The translations under genes were made by a program, and so were the position numbers. From the NCBI GenBank assembly GCA_014376575.1, contig JACMRF010000003.1:1-27019 (forward strand): DNA of 27,019 bases. Direction: 5' to 3'. Under the pieces are notes generated by a model that worked only from the letters and a program-made list of their open reading frames with translations, was not told the origin of the DNA and searched no databases. Of this stretch, positions 9,305 to 17,815 are shown piece after piece. Within the stretch, counting starts at the first letter, position 1. The number at the start of each line of letters is the position of its first letter. The stretch is from Undibacterium sp. (GTDB lineage: Bacteria > Pseudomonadota > Gammaproteobacteria > Burkholderiales > Burkholderiaceae).

Positions 9305-9874
9305 ATGTCTGCAGACGGCTTCCACGTACACGGGCCACATGATCATGAGCTCGAACACGCGGCTCATGGCAATGATCAATTTGCCAGCAGAATCGCGGTA
9401 ATGACCGCCATTATGGCGACGGTTGGCGCCCTATTTGGTTTTCAAGGCGGCGCTACACAAAATGATGCCGCTATGTTTAAGAATGAAGCTGCCATCAAAA
9501 AAACAGAAGCGGCAAACCAATGGAATTTTTATCAATCCAAGTCCAGCAAACAAAATCTGGCTGAACTCGCCCTGGTACTTCCTGGTGCTGATGTAGAGAA
9601 ATACAAAGCTAAAGTAGCGCGCTATGAAACAGAAAAAGAAGCGATTAAACTCGTCGCAGAAAAATTCGAAGCAGAATCGACCGAATGGGATCATAAATCA
9701 GAAGGCGCCTTGCATCAGCATCATCGTTGGGCGCAGGCGATGACGGCACTACAAATTGCGATTTCACTGGCGGCAATAACCCTCCTGACCAAGAAAAAAT
9801 GGTTACAATACACTTCCTACGGAGTTGCGTTAGCGGGTACCGGTCTTGCTGCACTGGCATGGCTGCATATTTAA
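9305..9874 (+). CDS. DUF4337-type membrane protein
   Basis: ATG 9305 sits one base after the folA stop, with AGGAA upstream, so translation is probably coupled. The product is 189 residues. It begins with a His-rich stretch (HVHGPHDHELEHAAHG). A membrane segment follows at about 29-47, then a charged helical region at about 60-140 with likely coiled coil. Two more membrane segments are at about 145-161 and 168-187. This layout and the motif ANQWNFYQSKSSKQ match DUF4337 proteins as I know them. Function is unknown. The His-rich end might bind metal, which is only a suggestion. Confidence 0.8.
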   Translation: MSADGFHVHGPHDHELEHAAHGNDQFASRIAVMTAIMATVGALFGFQGGATQNDAAMFKNEAAIKKTEAANQWNFYQSKSSKQNLAELALVLPGADVEKYKAKVARYETEKEAIKLVAEKFEAESTEWDHKSEGALHQHHRWAQAMTALQIAISLAAITLLTKKKWLQYTSYGVALAGTGLAALAWLHI

Positions 9875-9887
9875 GGATGACATCTCA

Positions 9888-10676
9888 ATGAAAAAAATCC
9901 TCGGCCTTGCACTAATCACCGCAGTCTGCTCCGTTCAAGGACAGGTTCTTGATTTCGCGCAGCTTACGCCTACCCCTTATATTCAGAACAACGTCAATTT
10001 TTCTCTCGGCGCTGTCATTTTATCGATGCCCAAATACACAGGTTCTGACGAACGACGTATTGCAGCTTATCCAGCTTTTGATGCGCAATGGAAAAATGGT
10101 GCATTTTTTAGTGCAATTTCCGGTCTAGGCTATAACTTTTCTAAAAATCCCAGCCTGCAATACGGCGTTAGAATGACGATGGAACCAGGCCGTGACGATG
10201 CAAAATCAAGTAAATTAAATGGAATGGGCGATATCGATTCCGCGTTAGAGCCAGGTGCCTTTTTAAATTACTACGTCAATACCAATTATGCTCTGCTCTC
10301 TTCAGTGAGATATGGATCAGGCGTTGATCATAATGGTCTTCAACTGAGCATAGGCGGAAGAGCCACGAATATGCTGAGCGCAAAACATCGCATCACTGCA
10401 CTTTTTAGCACCAATTGGGCAAATAATAGTTATCAGCAGTCGTATTTCGGCGTAAATGCGACGCAAGCAAGCGCTAGTGGTTACAACCAATATGCGCCGT
10501 CATCTGGTTTAACGGACGTCAAATTAGGGGCGAACTGGCATTGGAGTATCGATACGAACTGGTCATTAACGACTGGTGCGTCGGTCCAACATCTCATGGG
10601 CGATGCCGCCAATAGTCCATTTATTTTTCAAAAAACGCCAGTCACCATTTACTCGGCGGCCAGCTATCGTTTTTAA
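9888..10676 (+). CDS. MipA/OmpV-family outer membrane protein
   Basis: This is a predicted outer-membrane beta-barrel of the MipA/OmpV family, whose members act as scaffolds for murein enzymes or as porin-like proteins. ATG 9888 has AAGGA upstream and gives 262 residues. A longer frame from 9846 would overlap the preceding gene. A signal peptide covers about residues 1-18 (MKKILGLALITAVCSVQG). Early family features include ILSMPKYTGSDERRIAAYP and a glycine-rich alternating pattern. The chain ends in YRF, the aromatic C-terminus used by the barrel-assembly machinery. It is the last gene of the thyA cluster, 13 bases after the DUF4337 gene and ahead of a terminator. Confidence 0.85.
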   Translation: MKKILGLALITAVCSVQGQVLDFAQLTPTPYIQNNVNFSLGAVILSMPKYTGSDERRIAAYPAFDAQWKNGAFFSAISGLGYNFSKNPSLQYGVRMTMEPGRDDAKSSKLNGMGDIDSALEPGAFLNYYVNTNYALLSSVRYGSGVDHNGLQLSIGGRATNMLSAKHRITALFSTNWANNSYQQSYFGVNATQASASGYNQYAPSSGLTDVKLGANWHWSIDTNWSLTTGASVQHLMGDAANSPFIFQKTPVTIYSAASYRF

Positions 10677-10723
10677 GAATTCGGCACTGTTTCTGCTTAT
10701 CTAAAAGCCAAAGCGATGTAAAG

Positions 10724-10760
10724 AGGCGAATGACACAACACTTTATGTCATTCGCCTTTT
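10724..10760 (+). terminator. rho-independent terminator after the mipA-like gene
   Basis: AGGCGAATGACA (10724-10735) pairs perfectly with TGTCATTCGCCT (10746-10757) around a 10-base loop and runs into TTTT. It ends the thyA-folA-DUF4337-mipA transcript. The remaining bases to 10999 contain AT-rich leader sequence for the decarboxylase gene, with no convincing promoter by eye. Confidence 0.9.
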
Positions 10761-10999
10761 GCATATTGAATAAGCACATCAAGCGATTGCGCCTAAATGG
10801 CTATAGATCTTGGCAGTTATTTGCACTGCGTATCGTGACAATTTAATGAAATTTTCACATTTAGCAATTCATCTCCATTTTTTTCACATCTAGCCTCGCA
10901 TATCTGAGAAAATTCGCTTCTTTAAATTTTTTGGCGCGCAAGCGGTTGAGTTAACTTGCCCAGGCGTCTCCCTTGTAATAAGCTTTTTTGGAGACTTCC

Positions 11000-13270
11000 A
11001 TGAAATTCCGCTTTCCTATCGTCATCATTGACGAAGACTTCCGTTCTGAAAATACTTCTGGTCTTGGTATTCGTGCGCTTGCCGATGCCATGGAGAAGGA
11101 AGGCATGGAAGTGCTAGGTGTCACCAGCTACGGTGATTTATCCCAATTCGCTCAACAACAATCCCGCGCATCGGCTTTTATCTTATCAATTGATGATGAA
11201 GAGTTTGGTGAAGGCTCGGATGAAGAAACTGATCATGCCTTGAAATCTCTGCGTGCTTTCGTCGAAGAAATACGCTACAAAAATGCGGATATCCCCATTT
11301 ATTTGTACGGTGAAACTCGCACTTCACGCCACATTCCCAATGACATTCTGCGCGAATTACACGGCTTCATTCACATGTTTGAAGATACGCCTGAATTCGT
11401 TGCGCGACACATTATTCGTGAGGCCAAGTCCTACCTTGATGGCTTGTCGCCACCGTTCTTCCGTGCGTTGGTGCATTATGCCAATGATGGCTCCTACTCC
11501 TGGCATTGCCCTGGCCACTCTGGTGGCGTGGCATTTCTAAAATCACCTATCGGACAAATGTTCCATCAGTTTTTTGGTGAAAACATGTTGCGCGCCGACG
11601 TTTGTAACGCAGTTGAAGAACTCGGACAATTATTGGATCATACCGGTCCGGTTGCTGCATCAGAGCGTAATGCAGCGCGTATTTTCAATGCCGACCATTG
11701 CTACTTCGTCACCAACGGTACGTCCACATCGAATAAAATGGTATGGCACTCCACAGTGGCGCCTGGTGACATCGTTGTCGTCGATCGCAACTGCCACAAA
11801 TCAATTTTGCATTCCATCATTATGTGCGGCGCAATACCGGTATTTTTGATGCCGACGCGTAATCACCTAGGTATTATTGGGCCCATTCCACTGGAAGAAT
11901 TTTCGATGGAAAGTATTCGTCGGAAAATCGAAGCGAATCCCTTTGCTCGTAAAGCCAAAAATAAAAAGCCACGCATTCTTACCATCACACAATCAACCTA
12001 TGACGGTGTGTTGTACAACGTCGAGACCCTCAAAGATTTGCTGGATGGCGAAATCGACACTTTGCATTTCGATGAAGCATGGTTACCACATGCAACGTTC
12101 CACACTTTCTATCAAGACATGCATGCCATCGGCAAAGATCGGCCTCGCGCGAAAAAATCCATGATATTTTCGACTCAATCTACTCACAAATTGCTAGCGG
12201 GAATTTCACAAGCGTCACAAATTTTAGTACGTGAATCAGAATCAGTTAAGCTCGACAAAGACAGCTTCGCAGAAGCGTATTTGATGCATACGTCAACCTC
12301 GCCCAATTACTCCATTATCGCCTCATGCGATGTCGCGGCTGCCATGATGGAAGCACCTGGCGGCACCGCTTTAGTTGAAGAGTCTATTTTGGAAGCTCTC
12401 GATTTCCGCCGTGCGATGCGTAAGGTGGATCAAGAATGGGGGCAGGATTGGTGGTTCCAAGTCTGGGGACCTGAAACTCTATCGGAAGATGGAATAGGCT
12501 CTCGTGAAGATTGGATGATTCACGCTGAAGATGATTGGCATGGCTTTGGCAATCTGGCACGCGGTTTCAACATGCTAGACCCAATTAAAGCGACTTTAGT
12601 GACCCCAGGATTGTCCTTGGAGGGAAAATTTGACTCGACCGGGATCCCGGCATCGATCGTCACAAAGTACCTTGCCGAACACGGCGTTATCATCGAGAAA
12701 TGCGGCCTTTACTCTTTCTTTATTATGTTCACCATCGGCATTACCAAGGGCCGCTGGAATACTTTGTTAACAGCGCTTCAACAGTTCAAAGACGATTATG
12801 ACAAAAACCAGCCGATGTGGCGTATTTTGCCCGAGTTTGCGGCGGCCAACCCTCGCTATGAAGGTGCCGGTCTGAAAGACCTTTGTCAGCGCATTCACGA
12901 AGTCTACAAAACGCATGATGTCGCACGCCTGACAACCGAGATGTATCTCTCTGACATGCAACCAGCAATGAAGCCTTCAGACGCATTTGCCAAGATGGCT
13001 CACCGTGAAATTGAGCGGGTGTCAATTGATGATCTTGAAGGCCGTGTTACTGCAATTTTACTGACGCCCTATCCTCCCGGTATTCCTTTGTTGATTCCGG
13101 GTGAGCGTTTCAATAAAACGATCGTTGACTACTTAAAATTTGTACGTAATTTTAACGAGCAATTCCCCGGTTTTGAAACAGACTGTCATGGCCTGGTCAA
13201 AGCAGAAATTGATGGGAAACGTGGGTATTTTGTTGACTGCGTTCCCATTGGTGCAGAATTATCGGAATAA
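11000..13270 (+). CDS. Orn/Lys/Arg decarboxylase, AdiA/LdcC type
   Basis: This is a fold-type I PLP decarboxylase of basic amino acids, making a polyamine or diamine from arginine, lysine or ornithine. ATG 11000 has GGAG seven bases upstream and gives 756 residues, almost the length of E. coli AdiA (755). An acidic N-terminal receiver-like wing domain covers about 1-130. HFDEAW is at 356-361. The PLP lysine is K397 in STQSTHKLLAGISQAS. The last third (FIMFTIGITKGRW, then PYPPGIPLLIPGE) resembles AdiA most. Exact substrate cannot be read from the sequence; arginine is my first guess. It is monocistronic, with its own terminator. Confidence 0.9.
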   Translation: MKFRFPIVIIDEDFRSENTSGLGIRALADAMEKEGMEVLGVTSYGDLSQFAQQQSRASAFILSIDDEEFGEGSDEETDHALKSLRAFVEEIRYKNADIPIYLYGETRTSRHIPNDILRELHGFIHMFEDTPEFVARHIIREAKSYLDGLSPPFFRALVHYANDGSYSWHCPGHSGGVAFLKSPIGQMFHQFFGENMLRADVCNAVEELGQLLDHTGPVAASERNAARIFNADHCYFVTNGTSTSNKMVWHSTVAPGDIVVVDRNCHKSILHSIIMCGAIPVFLMPTRNHLGIIGPIPLEEFSMESIRRKIEANPFARKAKNKKPRILTITQSTYDGVLYNVETLKDLLDGEIDTLHFDEAWLPHATFHTFYQDMHAIGKDRPRAKKSMIFSTQSTHKLLAGISQASQILVRESESVKLDKDSFAEAYLMHTSTSPNYSIIASCDVAAAMMEAPGGTALVEESILEALDFRRAMRKVDQEWGQDWWFQVWGPETLSEDGIGSREDWMIHAEDDWHGFGNLARGFNMLDPIKATLVTPGLSLEGKFDSTGIPASIVTKYLAEHGVIIEKCGLYSFFIMFTIGITKGRWNTLLTALQQFKDDYDKNQPMWRILPEFAAANPRYEGAGLKDLCQRIHEVYKTHDVARLTTEMYLSDMQPAMKPSDAFAKMAHREIERVSIDDLEGRVTAILLTPYPPGIPLLIPGERFNKTIVDYLKFVRNFNEQFPGFETDCHGLVKAEIDGKRGYFVDCVPIGAELSE

Positions 13271-13304
13271 CATCGCATTGATTTCACAAAGTCTGACTTA
13301 GCAT

Positions 13305-13343
13305 AAAAGCCTATTGGGACAGGTCTGATCCAATAGGCTTTTT
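13305..13343 (+). terminator. rho-independent terminator after the decarboxylase gene
   Basis: AAAAGCCTATTGG (13305-13317) pairs perfectly with CCAATAGGCTTTT (13330-13342) around a 12-base loop and continues in T. It begins 35 bases after the decarboxylase stop. Confidence 0.9.
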
Positions 13344-13429
13344 ATGGTATAAATACTTAGAAAAACTGATTATTCTTAATGAACAAATCATAAGGTGTTT
13401 TGGTATGACAACGAATGCTAGGAAAAGGC

Positions 13430-14344
13430 ATGAACGAATTAGAAGCATTAAAACCGATTAAGCATGAAGAGCTCAACATCGGCAAGCCTATCAACCAAGA
13501 CGTGTATGATTCTTGGGGCAATCTCCTTCTTGTCGCTGGCAGTATCATTGAACATGCGCGCCAGCTTGAAAATTTAATTGAAAATGGATACTGCAACGAT
13601 CCTTTATGGAAAGATGATTCTGCTAAGGCTTCCTTATTAGTTGCAACAGCTGCCTCTTCAACAAAAACAGCTCAAGCCCAAGAACAAAACAAAGAATCGG
13701 TCATGCTTGATTTGGACAGCGTGCGCTGGCACGTTGGTGAAACTTTTTATCTACAAGTTCACGACAACGCTCACATCCGCTACTCGGTCAAGCTCATCGG
13801 TTTTATTAAGAATAAATCTATACTCGTAACAGCGCCTATCGTCGATGGTAAAGGTGCGTTAATTAGAGACGGCCAAACTTTTATCGTTCGGGCATTTCCA
13901 GGAAAAAAGGCGTATGCGTTTACAGCGTCGGCACTAAAATTAGTTTTTTCCCCACACCCCTATCTGCATTTATCATATCCAAAATTAGTGCGATGTACGG
14001 CAATTCGTCAAGGATCGCGTGCGACAGTAAAAATAATTGCCTCTGTTACCGTTGGGAATCCTGAGCAAACAGCCGCGGCGACATTGAGTGATTTAAGCAT
14101 GGGCGGTAGCTCCGGCATCATTAAAAAGCCTTTAGGTCAAAAAAATGATACTGGAGTCATTAAATTTAAGGTCAATGCAGCTGGAAATGATGAATATTTG
14201 ACCCTAAATATTATTCTCCGCTCAATTGCGCCGACAGAAAACACAGATGAATTTAGACATGGGTTCGAATTTGTGGACGTCCCTACGCAATCTAAATTAA
14301 TTCTTTCTGCGTTTGTGCACCAAACTCTTGCTGAAATCGATTGA
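13430..14344 (+). CDS. PilZ-domain protein, YcgR-like
   Basis: This is a likely c-di-GMP receptor. ATG 13430 is preceded by AGGA at 13420-13423 and gives 304 residues. ATG 13415 would add five residues. Residues 1-60 resemble no family I know. About 90-185 look like the beta-rich N-terminal domain found in YcgR-type flagellar brakes. The C-terminal PilZ domain has both c-di-GMP motifs: R193-x3-R197 (IRQGSRATV) and D221-L-S223-M-G-G226. The gene stands alone downstream of the decarboxylase terminator. No flagellar or pilus gene is nearby to identify the output, which in the family can be motility, adhesion or polysaccharide production. Confidence 0.8.
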   Translation: MNELEALKPIKHEELNIGKPINQDVYDSWGNLLLVAGSIIEHARQLENLIENGYCNDPLWKDDSAKASLLVATAASSTKTAQAQEQNKESVMLDLDSVRWHVGETFYLQVHDNAHIRYSVKLIGFIKNKSILVTAPIVDGKGALIRDGQTFIVRAFPGKKAYAFTASALKLVFSPHPYLHLSYPKLVRCTAIRQGSRATVKIIASVTVGNPEQTAAATLSDLSMGGSSGIIKKPLGQKNDTGVIKFKVNAAGNDEYLTLNIILRSIAPTENTDEFRHGFEFVDVPTQSKLILSAFVHQTLAEID

Positions 14345-14347
14345 TGC

Positions 14348-14446
14348 GTTTAAATGAAAAGCCAAGCACCAAATACATAAATATCTAGTCATTTAAACAG
14401 TATTTTAATTTATAAACAAACCTGAACTGAGCAATCAAGGTTTGTT
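14348..14446. repeat. two inverted repeats between the PilZ and DUF1800 genes
   Basis: GTTTAAATGA (14348-14357) pairs perfectly with TCATTTAAAC (14389-14398), with a 31-base loop. AACAAACCT (14415-14423) pairs perfectly with AGGTTTGTT (14438-14446), with a 14-base loop. A small GCATA-AGT-TATGC palindrome follows at 14451-14463. None has a run of T after it, so terminator function is doubtful. They could be regulatory sites for the DUF1800 gene. Confidence 0.4.
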
Positions 14447-14566
14447 ATGTGCATAAGTTATGCGGTAGTCTTACTTACGAAAAGTAACACTTAAGATCTA
14501 GTCCAATTTTTGCAGGCATGCTATTTTATTGCGGATAAGCAAAATAAAATTCCCATGGAGTTGAAC

Positions 14567-16279
14567 ATGTCGCTGCAAAATACCTTGCTACAAATTTTAC
14601 GCTCGATTGCTATTAGCAGTTTCTTCATCCTTTTGTCCTCATGCGGTGGTGGGTCTTCGTTGGGTGGCAATGGTATGGTGCCAGCACCACCCATCGTCAT
14701 CGTTCCACCAACGGCAACACAGGCGTCGCATATGCTGGCGCAATCCAGTTTTGGGGCCACCACCGTCGAGATCAATTATGTCATCACCAAGGGCTACAGT
14801 GCGTATCTAGATGCACAATTCGCGCAACCGCAAAAATTACATCGTACGTACATGGATACGATAGCGCCCAGTCTGCCGACCGGAAGTACTTTGAGTCAAA
14901 ATCAATTTTTTGAATCATTCTGGCAACAGGCTGTTAACGGAGATGATCAATTACGTCAACGCATCACTTATGCGCTTTCACAAATTTTTGTCATATCGTT
15001 TTTAGACAGTAGTGTCAATAACTATCCAAGAGGGGTTGCTTCGTATTACGACATGTTGGCAAGCAACGCTTTCGGCAATTACCGCAATCTGCTTGAGGCC
15101 GTGTCTTTGCATCCGATGATGGGCATTTATTTGACGTCGATGCGCAATCAAAAAGAATCCGGCACTCGCGTACCTGACGAAAATTATGCACGTGAGGTCA
15201 TGCAGTTATTCACCATTGGCTTAGTGGAATTAAATCAAGATGGCACGCCTAAACTCACCAATGGCAAAGCTGTTGAGACCTATACCAGCGCCGATATCAG
15301 CGGATTAGCCAAAGTATTTACAGGGTGGAGTTGGGCTGGTCCGGACAAGTCCGACACGCGATTTTTTGGTGGCAATCCAGACACTAATCGCGATTGGATG
15401 CCGATGCAAGGTTATCCCAAGTATCACTCCACTTCGGAGAAAACATTTTTAGGCGTTACCATCCCAGCGCAAAGTACTGCAAGCCCCGAGGATAGTCTCA
15501 AGATTGCACTCGACAGAATGTATAGCCATAATAATGTTGGTCCCTTCATTGGAAAACAGCTCATTCAGCGCTTGGTAACAAGCAACCCGAGCCCGCAATA
15601 TGTGGCGCGTGTTGCCGCTGCATTTGCCAATAATGGGCAGGGAGTACGCGGCGACATGAAAGCGGTGATCAAAGCCATCTTTCTCGATAACGAAGCGCGC
15701 GCGGATATCGACAGCACGAATATCAATAGCGGAAAACTACGCGAACCGTTTCTGCGTTTCGCGCACTGGATGCGCTCATTCAATGCAAAATCTACGTCAA
15801 CGCGCTTTTTGATTGGCAATCAAGATGACCCCCTCAGCGGCTTAGGGCAAACCGTCATGCGCTCGCCTTCCGTTTTCAATTTTTATCGTCCAGGTTATGT
15901 GCCACCCAACACGAGTATCGCTGTTGCCAACCTGGTCGCGCCCGAATTTCAAATAACAGGTGAAACGTCAATTGTTGGTTACCTCAATTTTATGCGCGAT
16001 GTCATCCCCAATGGAACTGGTACTTCCCGCGATATCAAAGCAGACTATACCTCGCTCATTTTATTGGCCGACACACCTGACAAACTGATTGATCAAATTA
16101 ATTTGTTATTAATGGCGAATCAAATGAGCAGCAGTCTACGCACGCAAATACTCGCAGCTGTCAATTCTGTGACCATTTCTACTACCAATACGGCAAGCGC
16201 TGATACCGCCAGAAAAAATCGTGTTTATCTGTCGATATTTTTGACGATGGCGTCACCTGAATATCTTGTACAACAATAA
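14567..16279 (+). CDS. DUF1800 lipoprotein
   Basis: ATG 14567 has GGAG at 14557-14560 and gives 570 residues; ATG 14555 and 14510 are in-frame alternatives. The N-terminus is a lipoprotein signal with lipobox LSSC, so C26 would be acylated and the protein membrane-anchored. A proline-rich linker follows (about 38-50). DUF1800 signatures include ENYAREVMQLFTIGLVEL (about 205-222), then ISGLAKVFTGWSWAG and VMRSPSVFNFYRPGYVPP. The function of DUF1800 is unknown. It is followed eight bases later by a DUF1501 gene, a pairing widespread in bacteria, so the two probably act together outside the cytoplasm. Confidence 0.88.
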   Translation: MSLQNTLLQILRSIAISSFFILLSSCGGGSSLGGNGMVPAPPIVIVPPTATQASHMLAQSSFGATTVEINYVITKGYSAYLDAQFAQPQKLHRTYMDTIAPSLPTGSTLSQNQFFESFWQQAVNGDDQLRQRITYALSQIFVISFLDSSVNNYPRGVASYYDMLASNAFGNYRNLLEAVSLHPMMGIYLTSMRNQKESGTRVPDENYAREVMQLFTIGLVELNQDGTPKLTNGKAVETYTSADISGLAKVFTGWSWAGPDKSDTRFFGGNPDTNRDWMPMQGYPKYHSTSEKTFLGVTIPAQSTASPEDSLKIALDRMYSHNNVGPFIGKQLIQRLVTSNPSPQYVARVAAAFANNGQGVRGDMKAVIKAIFLDNEARADIDSTNINSGKLREPFLRFAHWMRSFNAKSTSTRFLIGNQDDPLSGLGQTVMRSPSVFNFYRPGYVPPNTSIAVANLVAPEFQITGETSIVGYLNFMRDVIPNGTGTSRDIKADYTSLILLADTPDKLIDQINLLLMANQMSSSLRTQILAAVNSVTISTTNTASADTARKNRVYLSIFLTMASPEYLVQQ

Positions 16280-16287
16280 CCGGAGAC

Positions 16288-17736
16288 ATGATGGCTAACA
16301 AAATTAACGCTTCGCGCCGCGAATTTTTACGCATGTCATCCATGTTGTCCGCAGTCGGTGTTGCGGGTGCGCCATTCGCGCTCAATCTGGCGACAGTGGC
16401 TTCGGCAGCCGCTCAAAATGCACCTGGCGGTTACAAGGCATTGGTCTGCCTTTTCATGTTTGGCGCAAACGATCATGCCAATACGGTGCTGGCAACCGAC
16501 AGTACATCATGGACACAATACTTAAGCATCAGAACCACGAACGAAGCCGGATCAATAGCACTACCTGCAGTAGGCACTGCCGGCGGAGTTTTGCCTATCG
16601 TCCCGACCACCAGCCAGCTAGGACGCAGCTTTGCTCTACATCCCAATATGGCCGAATTAAAGGGATTGTTCGACAACGGTCGTGCGGCAGTAATCAGTAA
16701 CGTCGGTCCGCTAGTGATGCCAACGACCTTGGCACAATACAAAGCGGCCAGCGTAAAGCTGCCGCCAAAACTGTTTTCTCACAATGATCAGCAATCCTTA
16801 TGGCAAGCCTATGCGCCAGAAGGTGCGGCTTATGGTTGGGGTGGTCGCATGGGCGATTTGATGGCGGCAAATAATGCCAACCCCATATTTACTTCTATCT
16901 CTGCATCGGGAAACGCCGTCTTTTTGGCAGGTAAAACCGTCAATCAATATCAAGTAAGTTCTTCTGGTGCTGTCCCTATAGGTGGCCTCACGGGCACGTT
17001 GTTTGGCGCGACGGCGGGCACCAATCCACTTAAAAACATCATCACCACAGGCACCAGCAATCTGCTCCAGAAAGAGCATGCTGCTATCACGAACCGATCC
17101 ATTAACGCTCAAAGTTTGCTCAGTCCATCAATGGCCGTGGCGGGACCAACCGGCGTACCTAACCCAACGCAATACACCAATCCCAACACGGGAACACTCG
17201 CCAGCAATGCATTGGCAGTGCAATTGCAGACGGTGGCACGTATCATCGCCGCGCGCAGTGCGCTGGGCGCGCAACGCCAGGTGTTTTTTGTCAGTATGGG
17301 TGGCTTCGATACGCACGACTTCCAACGCGCCAACCAAGCGGATCTGCTGGCGAAAATTTCACATGCCATTGCCTACTTTGACACCACGATGGGAAATTTA
17401 CAGGGAACAGATTTACGCAATCAGGTCACTTTATTCACCGCCTCTGATTTTGGTCGTACCTTTACCAGCAATGGTGATGGCACCGATCATGGATGGGGCT
17501 CGCATCACTTTATTGTGGGTGGTGCAGTGAAAGGAAAAAACATTTATGGCGACTTCCCGGTTACCGGACTTAAGCATGCTTTGGATGTCGGTTCAGGAAG
17601 TTTGCTGCCGCAATTTTCAGTCGATCAATATGGCGCAACGCTAGCGAGCTGGTTTGGTCTGAGCACGACACAGATCAATGATGTTTTCCCCAATATCACC
17701 AATTTTACCAATCGCAATCTTGGCTTTATGGCCTAA
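16288..17736 (+). CDS. DUF1501 protein with Tat signal
   Basis: The product is 482 residues (ATG 16288; 16291 is equally possible), with GGAG just upstream. The N-terminus carries SRREFLRMSS at 9-18, a twin-arginine motif, followed by a hydrophobic, Ala-rich stretch ending near residue 42. DUF1501 belongs to the alkaline phosphatase/sulfatase-like fold group. Possible metal-site motifs are FDTHD (340-344), SDFGRT (386-391) and DHGWGSHH (400-407). This suggests a folded, perhaps metal-containing, exported hydrolase, but no substrate is known. It forms a pair with the DUF1800 lipoprotein and ends at a bidirectional terminator. Confidence 0.88.
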   Translation: MMANKINASRREFLRMSSMLSAVGVAGAPFALNLATVASAAAQNAPGGYKALVCLFMFGANDHANTVLATDSTSWTQYLSIRTTNEAGSIALPAVGTAGGVLPIVPTTSQLGRSFALHPNMAELKGLFDNGRAAVISNVGPLVMPTTLAQYKAASVKLPPKLFSHNDQQSLWQAYAPEGAAYGWGGRMGDLMAANNANPIFTSISASGNAVFLAGKTVNQYQVSSSGAVPIGGLTGTLFGATAGTNPLKNIITTGTSNLLQKEHAAITNRSINAQSLLSPSMAVAGPTGVPNPTQYTNPNTGTLASNALAVQLQTVARIIAARSALGAQRQVFFVSMGGFDTHDFQRANQADLLAKISHAIAYFDTTMGNLQGTDLRNQVTLFTASDFGRTFTSNGDGTDHGWGSHHFIVGGAVKGKNIYGDFPVTGLKHALDVGSGSLLPQFSVDQYGATLASWFGLSTTQINDVFPNITNFTNRNLGFMA

Positions 17737-17770
17737 GTTCTGGATTCAATTTTGCATTACTGTTGATGTA

Positions 17771-17800
17771 AAAAAAAGCGGACTTAGAGTCCGCTTTTTT
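17771..17800. terminator. bidirectional terminator between DUF1501 and sod
   Basis: GCGGACT (17778-17784) pairs with AGTCCGC (17788-17794) around TAG, flanked by seven A on the left and six T on the right. It can end transcription of the DUF1501 gene on the plus strand and the sod gene on the minus strand. Confidence 0.92.
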
Positions 17801-17815
17801 ACGAAAGCACACTTT

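Noticed and set aside
11253..12164. Several plus-strand frames inside the decarboxylase gene
   Set aside because: They are alternative frames of a well-supported gene and show no independent start signals or known domains.
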